Program-made: the position numbers and the translations under genes
In this document: positions 1-7,525 of the stretch, piece by piece
How the letters are laid out: each line of letters begins with the position of its first letter
Numbering within the stretch: the first letter of the stretch is position 1
The notes under the pieces: generated by a model
The model's database searches: none
Seen by the model: only the letters and a program-made list of their open reading frames with translations
What the model was told of the DNA's origin: nothing
Source: Bacillota bacterium
GTDB lineage: Bacteria > Bacillota > Sulfobacillia > JAJZYS01 > JAILZS01
Length of the DNA stretch: 44,082 bases
Assembly (NCBI GenBank): GCA_023512375.1
Contig: JAILZS010000021.1
Coordinates: 1 to 44,082 of the forward strand
Direction: 5' to 3'

Positions 1-122
1 CATTCCAAGGGTAGCTGGCGGATGCAGCCCGCTTGGGGAGAACCCAAGCAAACGAAGTCTGGGGCTCACGGAAGACTCGCCGAAGGGCATGTCCAATCGT
101 GCCCAATAAATCGGCTACTGTT
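1..122. other. Non-coding left edge with a perfect hairpin
   Basis: No credible gene is visible here and the base composition is less GC-rich than in the neighbouring genes. A perfect inverted repeat lies at 31-49 (7-bp arms GCTTGGG and CCCAAGC, 5-base loop). It lies downstream of the ccdA-like gene, so it could be a terminator for that gene. No T-run follows it on the minus strand, so that role is uncertain. It could also mark a recombination boundary, because the upstream gene seems cut short. Confidence 0.4.
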
Positions 123-737
123 TCAGACCACGGCAAGGTACACGGCGCCGCTGCATGGGATCGCGCACAACCCGACCAACCCGCCCGAGATGGCGCCCGC
201 GCCTACGGTGCCGGCCGTGCCGAACCGACGCAGCCGCCTGGCCATGGCAGCGGGCATCGCCGGTGTGAGTCGTCGGCCCGGGAAGCACGCCTCGGCCAGG
301 ATCGCAAGCCCCCACAGGGCGAGGACGGCGCCGCCGACCTTCACGATGAGCGTCGCGATGTCCGCTGGGACGAGCCGCGTCAGAGTGGTCACGCCAGCGC
401 CAAACACAAAGTAGACGGCGAACAGCATCGACGCGTAGGGGGCGACGAAGCGAACGAGCGTCGCGCGGGCGTCGCTCCGAGCGGGTGCCTGGGCCGACCG
501 TTCGACCAGCCCGAGCACCGTCCCAACGTAGAGGAGAAGGGTCGAGAAGGCACACGGGTTGAGACCGTCGACAAGACCGGCGGTCACCACCAGCGCCACC
601 AGTTCCGGTCCCGACCGGCTGGACACCGTCAACGCCCGCGGGAGTTTGGCCCCCGACAGGGCGAGCCCGGTCGCCACGACGAGGCCCGCCACGCCGACGA
701 GCCAGAACGGAGCTGGCCGCGCGCCGCGTCGCACCAT
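123..737 (-). CDS. CcdA/DsbD-type transmembrane thiol-disulfide protein, apparently truncated at the C terminus
   Basis: About 204 residues, highly hydrophobic. Proteins of the CcdA/DsbD transmembrane family pass reducing equivalents across the membrane through two cysteines to thioredoxin-like or cytochrome maturation partners. Two family-type motifs are visible, NPCAF (GLVDGLNPCAFS) in an early membrane helix and IPCSGAVYL in a later one. The start is taken as the ATG at 737, whose A is shared with the TGA stop of the cupredoxin gene, so the two are probably translationally coupled. The protein ends immediately after the second cysteine helix, where family members usually have one or two further helices. 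No hydrophobic continuation is visible in another frame in the remaining 122 bases. Truncation or decay is likely. The family is fairly sure; function in the present form is doubtful. Confidence 0.7.
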   Translation of the reverse strand: MVRRGARPAPFWLVGVAGLVVATGLALSGAKLPRALTVSSRSGPELVALVVTAGLVDGLNPCAFSTLLLYVGTVLGLVERSAQAPARSDARATLVRFVAPYASMLFAVYFVFGAGVTTLTRLVPADIATLIVKVGGAVLALWGLAILAEACFPGRRLTPAMPAAMARRLRRFGTAGTVGAGAISGGLVGLCAIPCSGAVYLAVV

Positions 738-1189
738 CACTCGACGACGATCGCGCCGTTCATGGCCGGGTCGCGCGCCCCGCCGCAGCACGCGTCACAG
801 TAGAAGCGAAACGTCCCGCGACGCGTTGCCAACAGGTCGAACGTCGTCCGCCCGAGGGGTGCCACCCACTCGGCGACCCCGAGCACCGGGGCCTTGAAAT
901 CGTGCCAGCCGCCGCCGTCCGCATGGTTCTGGTCGTCCAAGTTGACGAGTTCGATCTGCACACGCCGACCGGCCGGGACGACCAGGCGACTCGGATCGAA
1001 CCCAGACATGGACACCTCCACGCGGAGCGTCCCGGTCGGCGGTGCCTGCACCAGTTGGCGCACGCTCTGCCACAGGCCCGTCCCGACCAGGCTCAAGGCG
1101 CCCGCCGTCAGGAGAGCGAAAGCTAGCACGCGCCACGTACCGGCAACGAGCCGCCGCTGACGACGGCCCGAAGGCAACACTCTTCCCAT
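737..1189 (-). CDS. Membrane-anchored cupredoxin-domain protein
   Basis: 150 residues. The ATG at 1189 is chosen because GGGAGG lies seven bases upstream; a longer in-frame start at 1246 has no such site. An arginine-rich N terminus is followed by one membrane helix (about residues 17-38) and an extracytoplasmic cupredoxin-like beta domain. The C terminus carries a cysteine cluster FYCDACCGG followed by PAMNG, resembling the metal loop of CuA and type-1 copper proteins, with candidate histidines upstream (NHADGGGWHDF). The usual loop histidine is not visible, so the site is atypical. It lies between a DoxX-like gene and a CcdA-like gene, which suggests copper handling, electron transfer or thiol redox outside the membrane. 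The domain is clear; the copper site and the role are inferred. Confidence 0.75.
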   Translation of the reverse strand: MGRVLPSGRRQRRLVAGTWRVLAFALLTAGALSLVGTGLWQSVRQLVQAPPTGTLRVEVSMSGFDPSRLVVPAGRRVQIELVNLDDQNHADGGGWHDFKAPVLGVAEWVAPLGRTTFDLLATRRGTFRFYCDACCGGARDPAMNGAIVVE

Positions 1190-1288
1190 CGCGGTCCCTC
1201 CCGTGGCGGCCACGACCGCCAACGCACCGGACGAGGTCGACACCACCCGGCCGCCGCGGCCACGATCCCTTACGGTCGCCCAGATCGG

Positions 1289-1858
1289 TCAGTCGGCGAT
1301 CCCGGCCGGTTCGGCCGGCGCGGTCGGGCCAAGCGTGTCGTCGTGGGCCCGCCGCCACGACCAACCCGTGAGCCGCCACCTGCCGTCGAGGCCATAGGCA
1401 TAGCCCGCCTGGGTCAGGGCGAGAAGGGCGAACACGCCGACGTAGATGATCGACGCCCCAACATCGGTGGCACCCGACGTGTACGGACCGCCGAAGCCCT
1501 CGGCCGTCGTCCAGATCAGGAGCGAGAGCAGGCTGCCGAGAACGGCGACGGCGCGAACGCCGACGCCTACGAGCAAGGCAACGGCGATGGCGCTCTCGCC
1601 CAGGGCGACCATATGGCAGAAGGCCTTGGGATCGACGTGGACGACGAACAGCCAGAAGTGGATCCAGTTGTCGACCCACGTCGGCTGGGCGGCGCTGGCC
1701 GCTCCGGTCAGGTATGCCGCGAAGCCGTCCATGAACCCTGGCTGCCACTTGAGCCAGGCATCGATGGCCCAGACGATGCCGAAGCCGAGACGCGCAGCGG
1801 CGAGGGCGCGCGCCGACACGTCCACGCGCATGCGTCCTCGATCCACCCTGGGAATCAT
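1289..1858 (-). CDS. DoxX/DoxD-like integral membrane protein
   Basis: 189 residues with about four membrane helices. The N-terminal pattern (RLGFGIVWAIDAWLKW) and the overall helix layout match the DoxX/TQO small-subunit superfamily, whose best-known members belong to thiosulfate:quinone oxidoreductase or to membrane oxidoreductase complexes. The start ATG at 1858 is preceded by AGAGGTGAT at good spacing. It is followed after 99 bases by the cupredoxin gene and preceded by the SHOCT gene, all in the same direction, so a redox-linked partner role is plausible. The family name does not define a substrate here, and thiosulfate oxidation should not be assumed because no large subunit is present. 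Confidence 0.75.
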   Translation of the reverse strand: MIPRVDRGRMRVDVSARALAAARLGFGIVWAIDAWLKWQPGFMDGFAAYLTGAASAAQPTWVDNWIHFWLFVVHVDPKAFCHMVALGESAIAVALLVGVGVRAVAVLGSLLSLLIWTTAEGFGGPYTSGATDVGASIIYVGVFALLALTQAGYAYGLDGRWRLTGWSWRRAHDDTLGPTAPAEPAGIAD

Positions 1859-1894
1859 CGGATCACCTCTGGTCTCGGGCCGGCCGTCGGTGGG

Positions 1895-2095
1895 TCAGGC
1901 GTCGACCACCGACTCGCCGCGGAGGGTGGCGAGGAGGTCCCTGTACTCCTGGACTGTGATCTCACCGCGGGCGAGGCGCAGCTTCAGGATGTCCGTCGGG
2001 TCCTCGCGCTCGATCGCCCTCTCCGTCTCGGTCTCGGCCGCGTCGTGGCGGTGATGGCTTCCCATCCGCATGCTGCCCATGCCACAGCATCCCAT
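1895..2095 (-). CDS. Small SHOCT-domain protein
   Basis: 66 residues. The C-terminal half (DPTDILKLRLARGEITVQEY) is a SHOCT domain, a short helical module found at the ends of many bacterial and often membrane-associated proteins and thought to mediate oligomerisation or lipid/protein contacts. The N terminus is rich in Met, Cys and His (MGCCGMGSMRMGSHHRH), a composition seen in metal-binding peptides. This fits the copper/redox neighbours, though binding is inference. The ATG has a strong GAAGGAGG site. It is probably the first gene of the SHOCT-DoxX-cupredoxin-CcdA string that follows the two-component genes. Confidence 0.8.
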   Translation of the reverse strand: MGCCGMGSMRMGSHHRHDAAETETERAIEREDPTDILKLRLARGEITVQEYRDLLATLRGESVVDA

Positions 2096-2166
2096 CGTCT
2101 GTCGGCCTCCTTCACCCGTGTAGGTCGCGGCCTGTGCCCTCGCCGGGCCCGGGGCGCGCCCGTTTA

Positions 2167-2191
2167 CGTACCGTTTCGCGCTGAGCGTACC
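2167..2191. repeat. Direct repeat of a GGTACG element upstream of the SHOCT gene
   Basis: Two copies of CGTACC (GGTACG on the minus strand) lie at 2167-2172 and 2186-2191, 19 bases apart, in the 160-base gap between the histidine kinase and SHOCT genes. Tandem sites about two helical turns apart are typical of OmpR-type response regulators, and an OmpR-type gene lies just upstream. No convincing -35/-10 pair was found, so a regulatory role is only suggested. Confidence 0.3.
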
Positions 2192-2255
2192 GCGAGCGCC
2201 TCCGCACGCCGTTCAGGCCCCGTCACGACCGGGTAAGGATCGGCTCACGGCTCGC

Positions 2256-3386
2256 TCAAGGCGCAAGCGGCAGGCGCACACGCGCCAACGTACCGCCGCC
2301 GCGACCAGGGCTCTCCAGCTCCAGGCGACCGCCCATCGCCTTCGTGAGTCGACTCGCGATCGCAAGGCCGAGCCCCATGCCGGGCCGCGGGGTGCGTCCG
2401 GCCGAGCCGCCCTGACCGCGGTAGAAGGGCTCCATGACGTGCGGCAGGTCGTCGGGCGCGATCCCCTCGCCGTCGTCGCGCACGTAGATCTCGACCTCGC
2501 GTCCGTCCCGGCGCGCCCCCAGCGTCACATGCCCTCCCTTCGGCGTGTGGGCAAGGCTATTGACCAGGAGGTTGCCCAGGACCTGGCCGAGGCGCTCTGG
2601 GTCGGCCAGCACCATCGTTCGCGCGGCGCCGTCCCCTTCCATCGTGAGGAGGACGTCGGCGGCCTCGAACGCGGCGGCGACGTCGTCGCGGGCCGCACCC
2701 AGGATCGCCTGGACGGCGACCGGGGAGACAGCCAGGTCGCGCTCCACCGCCTCCGCGTGCGCGAGCGCCGCCAGATCCTGCGCCATCCGCTCCAGGCGGT
2801 GGACCGCCCGGGCCATGCGCTCGAGTTCGCCGGGCCCGAGTGCCAACACCCCGTCGCTCGCCGCATCCACATAGGACCTTAGCGCCATCACCGGCGTGCG
2901 CAGCTCGTGCCCGATGCTGGCGATCGCCAGGCCGCGCCTCCGTTCTGCCTGCTCAAGGGCCGCCGCCAAGGCGTTCACATCGTCGGCGAGGCGCGCGATC
3001 TCCTGGACGCGCACCCGGTCCACGGGCACGCGCTCGGACCAGCGTCCGCGCGCCAGGCGGCGCGTGGCTTCGACAAGGGGCGCGAGCGCGTCGGAGATCT
3101 CGCGGCTGACGAACGCCGCCACGACTGCGGACACGACGATCGCCACCGCGAGCGAGATCGCGACGTGGACGGCCACCGCCGCCGTGATCGCGCTCGCGAG
3201 GGTGGCGTCCATCTCGCGCACCGTGGCACCCGCCGGCGGGTGCATGATCTGGAACATGAGACTCTGATAGGTCTGCGTGGGCACCAACAGCGCCGCCACC
3301 ATCCCGGATACGGCGGCGGCCAAGCTGGCCAGGAGGTAGCTCAGGAAGAGGCGCGGCCCGAGACGGCCCAGACCCAAGCGGTTCAC
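2256..3386 (-). CDS. Sensor histidine kinase (two-component system)
   Basis: 376 residues. Two membrane helices (about 13-35 and 68-93) flank a very short extracytoplasmic loop of about 30 residues. A HAMP linker follows (about 94-150). The HisKA domain has the H-box SIGHELRTPV with phospho-accepting His160. The ATP-binding domain has the N-box NLLVNSLAH (270-280), G1 DDGEGI (304-309) and G2 GMGLGLAI (336-343). The start ATG overlaps the stop of the response regulator gene (ATGA), so the pair is translationally coupled. The short loop suggests it senses within or near the membrane, or through a partner protein. The signal is unknown; the neighbouring copper/redox genes make metal or redox stress a reasonable guess. 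Confidence 0.95.
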   Translation of the reverse strand: MNRLGLGRLGPRLFLSYLLASLAAAVSGMVAALLVPTQTYQSLMFQIMHPPAGATVREMDATLASAITAAVAVHVAISLAVAIVVSAVVAAFVSREISDALAPLVEATRRLARGRWSERVPVDRVRVQEIARLADDVNALAAALEQAERRRGLAIASIGHELRTPVMALRSYVDAASDGVLALGPGELERMARAVHRLERMAQDLAALAHAEAVERDLAVSPVAVQAILGAARDDVAAAFEAADVLLTMEGDGAARTMVLADPERLGQVLGNLLVNSLAHTPKGGHVTLGARRDGREVEIYVRDDGEGIAPDDLPHVMEPFYRGQGGSAGRTPRPGMGLGLAIASRLTKAMGGRLELESPGRGGGTLARVRLPLAP

Positions 3387-4063
3387 GGCCGCTCCGGTGC
3401 GGTCAGTCGGTAGCCGACACCGCGCACGGTGACGATGCGCACGCTGTCGCCGAGCTTGCGCCTGAGCGCCGCCACATGCACGTCAAGGACATGCTCGGTG
3501 ACGTAGCCCTGGGGCCAGAGGTGGTCGAGGACGGCGGCGCGCGTGTGGAGGCGTCCCGGCTGGCGCGCGAGCAAGGCGAGAAGGTCGTATTCCTTGGGCG
3601 TGAGGGCGACCTCCCGGCCGCCAGCAAGGACGCGATGCTCGTCGAGATGGATCTCGAGATCGCCGACGCGCACAACCGCGCTCGCCGCGTCGGCGGCCCT
3701 GGGTGCACGCCGCCGGACGAGCGCCGCCACGCGAAGGCAGATCTCCCGTGGCGAGACGGGCTTGACCACGTAGTCGTCCGCCCCCAGCCCAAGCCCGAGG
3801 AGGCGGTCGGCCTCCTCGCCGCGGGCGGTGAACACCAGCACGGGCACGTCGTCGCCGTTGGCCCGCAGCCGGCGGAGCAGCTCCAGGCCGTCGAGATCCG
3901 GCAGTGTCAGGTCGAGCAGGACCACGTCGCTGCCTTGGGCGATGGCTTCGAGCGCCTCCTGACCGGTGCGCGCCGCCTGCACCGCGTGCCCGTCGCGCTG
4001 GAGGTAGAGGCCGAGGACCGCCTGCACGTCCTCGTCGTCGTCAATGAGCAGCACGCGCGCCAT
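3383..4063 (-). CDS. OmpR/PhoB-family response regulator
   Basis: 226 residues. An N-terminal receiver domain (MARVLLIDDDEDVQ) has phospho-accepting Asp51 (VVLLDLTLPD) and the conserved lysine in YVVKPVSPRE. A C-terminal winged-helix DNA-binding domain of the OmpR/PhoB type ends in VRGVGYRLTAPE. The ATG at 4063 is preferred because GGAGGT sits six bases upstream; a longer in-frame start at 4126 would add an atypical cysteine/glycine-rich extension. It is the first gene of the pair with the histidine kinase, with which it overlaps by four bases. Targets are not known; direct repeats upstream of the SHOCT gene are candidates. Confidence 0.95.
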   Translation of the reverse strand: MARVLLIDDDEDVQAVLGLYLQRDGHAVQAARTGQEALEAIAQGSDVVLLDLTLPDLDGLELLRRLRANGDDVPVLVFTARGEEADRLLGLGLGADDYVVKPVSPREICLRVAALVRRRAPRAADAASAVVRVGDLEIHLDEHRVLAGGREVALTPKEYDLLALLARQPGRLHTRAAVLDHLWPQGYVTEHVLDVHVAALRRKLGDSVRIVTVRGVGYRLTAPERP

Positions 4064-4349
4064 GAACGCACCTCCACAACCGAAGGCGAAGTCCCCAGCT
4101 CCCGCGCAGGATTCGCCGCGGCTCATCGCTTCGCCCCCCAGCCGAGGCCCGTCCCACGTCGGCGAGCGAAGCCCGCCGTCGCTCCGCGCCGCGAAAACGC
4201 CCGATTCGCTCCCAAACGCGCGTCCTCAAGAGAACGTTCGCGATCCAGGCGTGCGACGGCCAGCTTCCGGGTGTCGGCGCCGACGAACCCGAGGGACGCG
4301 AGCCGTACCCTGCCCCTTCCGCCCGGCCCTTCCTGGGCCTAGCCCAGCG
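4064..4349. other. Intergenic region upstream of the two-component genes
   Basis: This 286-base gap holds no gene. It must contain the promoter of the response regulator gene, but no confident -35/-10 pair was found. Near 4339-4365, at the end of the upstream operon, there are two direct copies of GCGCTAGG 11 bases apart and short overlapping inverted repeats (CTGGGC/GCCCAG and CCTAGC/GCTAGG). These could form alternative hairpins after the last pentose phosphate operon gene, but no T-run follows them. Confidence 0.35.
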
Positions 4350-5192
4350 CTAGGTACGCGCTAGGCGCTCAAGAAGCGCCGCCACCTCGCCCCTATCCCG
4401 CCCGTAGGCCAAGACGACGCCGTAGGCGTACGCCAGGGCGACGCGCGCCGCCCGCTCCAGGCGGGCGGGCTCCACGCCCAAGGCGTACAGCTCCGCGTAC
4501 CACGGGTGCCCCGCCAGCCGGTCGGCGAACCCCTGGGCGAGCGTCTCCAGCCAGTGCGTGGTGGCATAGGCCAGGTCGTAGAGAGGCACCACGAAGGCGT
4601 CCACCCATGGCCGGAGGCGGTCGGGGTCGAGGCCGAAACGGCGCTCCAGGTGGCCGGGGTACGGGTCAGGGTAGAGGGTGAGGAAGAGGCGGCCGTCCGG
4701 CCCCAGGCGCCGGCGCCACCGGTCGATCGCTTCGGCCGTGACATGAAGCCGGTAGGCCTCCGGGTCAAGGCCGCGCCGCCCAGCCCCGTCGGCGCAGCGC
4801 CCGCAGGTGCAAAACCCCTCGCGCGCAAAGCCCGCGTCGCTCAGGCGCAGGGCGAGGTGAGCCGCACCCGCCTGGGACTGCACGGCCTCCTCCACCCAGG
4901 CGTCGGCCAAAGCCAGGACCTCGGGATGGCTGGGGCAGAGGTGGGCCCAGTCGAAGTAGGGGGCGGCGCCCCGCACGGCCCCGACGCCCCCCGGCCCCAC
5001 CTGCACCCAGTCCGGGTGGGCGCGCGCCACCGCATCGTCGGCGAAGGCGCTCACGCACGGCACGGCCCCAGCCGGCAGCGGGCGCCGGGCGCCCGTCACC
5101 CCCTTCGTCTCCCAGAAGGCGAGGGGGGCGAGGCCGACGTGGGAGGCAAAGCGCGTCGTGAGCCCGATCCTGGGCAGAGGCGAGTCGGCCAC
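4350..5192 (-). CDS. Uncharacterised protein, probable TIM-barrel of the hypothetical glycosyl hydrolase type
   Basis: About 280 residues if translation starts at the GTG at 5192, two bases after the pgl stop; the Shine-Dalgarno signal is weak and coupling to pgl is likely. I do not recognise a named family. Visible features are DWAHLCPSHPEV (about residues 70-85), a cysteine motif REGFCTCGRC, TLYPDPYPGH, and a strand-like segment FVVPLYDLAY. The combination resembles TIM-barrel proteins of the hypothetical glycosyl hydrolase groups, where an NP/CPxHPEV segment and an FCxCxxC motif after an acidic residue are common. No signal peptide is visible, so it is probably cytoplasmic. It is the last gene of the pentose phosphate operon, which hints at a sugar or sugar-phosphate substrate. 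That role is inference. Confidence 0.6.
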   Translation of the reverse strand: MADSPLPRIGLTTRFASHVGLAPLAFWETKGVTGARRPLPAGAVPCVSAFADDAVARAHPDWVQVGPGGVGAVRGAAPYFDWAHLCPSHPEVLALADAWVEEAVQSQAGAAHLALRLSDAGFAREGFCTCGRCADGAGRRGLDPEAYRLHVTAEAIDRWRRRLGPDGRLFLTLYPDPYPGHLERRFGLDPDRLRPWVDAFVVPLYDLAYATTHWLETLAQGFADRLAGHPWYAELYALGVEPARLERAARVALAYAYGVVLAYGRDRGEVAALLERLART

Positions 5193-5194
5193 CT

Positions 5195-5962
5195 CTACTC
5201 GCCCGACAGGCCCGCCGCCGCCTCGGGGTCGAGGATCCACACCACGCGCCCGCGCGCGGGTCGGATGACCCGTGCCGGCAGGGCCTCGTCCGGGCCCTGG
5301 CCGCGCAACGTCTCGCGTACCGCCCACGCCTTCCCCCCGCCCGTCACGAGGAACGCCACCAGGCGGGCGTCGTTGATCGCCCGAGGCGTCAGCGTCAGGC
5401 GGCGCGCCCCCAGCTTGGGCACGAACGGGGCGGCGGTGGGCAGCGGACTCGAGAGGGCGGGCGAGTGCGGGAAGAGGGAGGCGGTGTGCCCCTCGCCCCC
5501 CATGCCCAGGAGCACGAGGTCGAAGGCGTAACGCGGACCGCCGCCGCGGGGCGGAAAGGCGGCGTCCAGCTCGGCCGCGTAGCGCCGCGCCGCCTCCTCG
5601 GGATCGCCCTCGCCCGCGAACCGGTGCACCTGGTCGGCCGGCACCGGCACGCCAGCGAGCAGGTGCTCCTTGGCCATGCCGTAATTCGAGTCGGGGTGGT
5701 CGGGGGCGACGCACCGCTCGTCGCCGAACCACACGTGCACCCGCCGCCACGGCACCCGCCCGTACAGGGGCGGCAGCCTCAGGAGGTCGTAGGCGCCGGC
5801 CGGGGTGCGCCCTCCGGCCAGGGCCACGTCGAATCGTCCCCTCGCCGCCACGGCGGCCCGGGCGGTGTCGGCGAACAGCTCGGCCAAGCGCCGCCGGGCG
5901 GCGGCGGCGTCCTCCGCCACCACCACCTCCGGCTCCGGCCGCTCCGCTCCCGTGGCCTCCAT
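5195..5962 (-). CDS. pgl: 6-phosphogluconolactonase
   Basis: 255 residues, typical for the family. It hydrolyses 6-phosphogluconolactone to 6-phosphogluconate, the second step of the oxidative pentose phosphate pathway, in the cytoplasm. The SIS-like NagB/Pgl fold motifs are visible: ALAGGRTPAGAYDLL near the N terminus, VWFGDERCVAPDHPDSNYG in the middle and LLGMGGEGHTASLFP after it. The ATG is preceded by GAGGGGAG. It lies 28 bases after zwf, matching pathway order, and is followed almost without a gap by the unknown TIM-barrel gene. Confidence 0.95.
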   Translation of the reverse strand: MEATGAERPEPEVVVAEDAAAARRRLAELFADTARAAVAARGRFDVALAGGRTPAGAYDLLRLPPLYGRVPWRRVHVWFGDERCVAPDHPDSNYGMAKEHLLAGVPVPADQVHRFAGEGDPEEAARRYAAELDAAFPPRGGGPRYAFDLVLLGMGGEGHTASLFPHSPALSSPLPTAAPFVPKLGARRLTLTPRAINDARLVAFLVTGGGKAWAVRETLRGQGPDEALPARVIRPARGRVVWILDPEAAAGLSGE

Positions 5963-5990
5963 CGGCTCCCCTCCCCTCGCTCACGCCCGT

Positions 5991-7520
5991 TCAGGGCTGG
6001 CGCCAGCGCCGTCCGTCCCGCTCCATGAGCGCATCCGCCTGCGGCGGTCCCCATCCCCCGGCCTCGTACTCGGTAAGACGCGCCGGCGCCTCCCCGGCCC
6101 ACGCCTCCAGGATGGACGTCACCAGCGCCCACGCCTCCTCCACCTCGTCGCGGCGGGTGAACAGGGTGGAGTCGCCCACCAGCGCGTCGAGGAGCAGGCG
6201 CTCGTAGGCCTCCGGCGACTCGGAGGCGAAGGCCGTCTCGTACAGGAAGTCCATGTCGACCGACCGGATCTTCACCTGCGCACCCGGCACCTTGGCTCCC
6301 AGCCGGAGCACGATCCCCTCGTCCGGCTGGATGCGCATGGTGATCACGTTGGGCTCCAGCTCCGGCGTGGCGGTGCGGCTGAACATGAGGTGGGGGGCAC
6401 GCCGGAACTGCACGGCGATCTCCGTCGCCCGCCGCGCCAGGCGCTTGCCCGTCCGCAGGTAGAAGGGGACGCCGGCCCAGCGCCAGTTGTCGATGAACAG
6501 TCGAAGGGCGACGAACGTCTCCGCCGTCGAGGTCGGCGACACGCCCGGCTCCTGGCGGTAGCCCGGCACCGGCTCGCCCCCCACCCGCCCCGGCCCGTAC
6601 TGGGCGCGCACCACGTTGCGGCGCACGGCCTCGGGGGTCATGGGGCGGATGGCGCGCAGCACCTTCACCTTCTCGTCCCGCACCGCGTCGGCGTCGAACG
6701 CCACCGCCGGCTCCATGGCGATGAGGGTCACCAGCTGCAGCATGTGGTTCTGCACCATGTCGCGGAGCGCCCCGGTCTCGTCGTAGTAGGACGCCCGCCC
6801 CTCCACCCCGAGGCTCTCCGCCACCGTGATCTGGACGTGGTCGATGTACTGCCGGTTCCACACCGGCTCGAAGATGCCGTTGGCGAACCGGAAGACGAGG
6901 ATGTTCTGCACCGTCTCCTTGCCGAGGTAGTGGTCGATGCGGAACACCTGCGACTCGCGGAACACGCCTTCGGCCACGGAGTTGAGCTCCCGCGCCGTGG
7001 CCAGGTCCCTGCCGAACGGCTTTTCCACCACCACGCGCGAGAACGCCCCGCTCTCCTCGCGGCTGAGGTCCGCCTCGCCCAGGCCCCTCAGGATGCGGGG
7101 GTAGAAGCGGGGCGGGGTGGCGAGGTAGAAGAGGCGGGCGCGCGCCCCCCCGGCGTCCTCCTCTCCCCCCAGGGCGGCGGCCAGGCGGCGGTACGTGTCC
7201 GGATCGTCGAAGTCCCCCCTCAGGTAGCGGAAGCGGCGGGCGAAGGCGGCCAAGCGGGTGCGCTCCGCGGCTGTGCCGCCGGCGCGCCCTGCCGCCTCCT
7301 CCACCAGGGCCCTTACGCCCTCGTCCCCCAGCTCCTGGCGCGCCACCCCCACCACCCCGAACCGATCGGGCAGGAGGCCCTCGCGCTCGAGGTGGTAGAG
7401 GGCGGGCACGAGCTTTCGCCGCGTCAGGTCCCCGGTAACGCCGAAGATGACGGCCGTGAACGGGGGCGGTCGCCGCTCCCCTTCCCCCCGCACGCTCGGC
7501 GCCTGCAGCCGGGCCTCCAC
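5991..7520 (-). CDS. zwf: Glucose-6-phosphate 1-dehydrogenase
   Basis: About 509 residues from the GTG at 7520, which follows the gnd stop by five bases with GAGGGGG just upstream; longer upstream frames overlap gnd and are not credible. It oxidises glucose-6-phosphate to 6-phosphogluconolactone, reducing NADP (or NAD). The nucleotide-binding motif GVTGDLTRRK is at about 27-36, and the active-site motif RIDHYLGKETVQN, with the substrate-binding and catalytic residues, is in the middle. The C-terminal domain has the usual length. It sits between gnd and pgl in an operon with the same pathway, so coordinated expression is expected. Confidence 0.97.
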   Translation of the reverse strand: MEARLQAPSVRGEGERRPPPFTAVIFGVTGDLTRRKLVPALYHLEREGLLPDRFGVVGVARQELGDEGVRALVEEAAGRAGGTAAERTRLAAFARRFRYLRGDFDDPDTYRRLAAALGGEEDAGGARARLFYLATPPRFYPRILRGLGEADLSREESGAFSRVVVEKPFGRDLATARELNSVAEGVFRESQVFRIDHYLGKETVQNILVFRFANGIFEPVWNRQYIDHVQITVAESLGVEGRASYYDETGALRDMVQNHMLQLVTLIAMEPAVAFDADAVRDEKVKVLRAIRPMTPEAVRRNVVRAQYGPGRVGGEPVPGYRQEPGVSPTSTAETFVALRLFIDNWRWAGVPFYLRTGKRLARRATEIAVQFRRAPHLMFSRTATPELEPNVITMRIQPDEGIVLRLGAKVPGAQVKIRSVDMDFLYETAFASESPEAYERLLLDALVGDSTLFTRRDEVEEAWALVTSILEAWAGEAPARLTEYEAGGWGPPQADALMERDGRRWRQP

Positions 7521-7525
7521 CCCCC

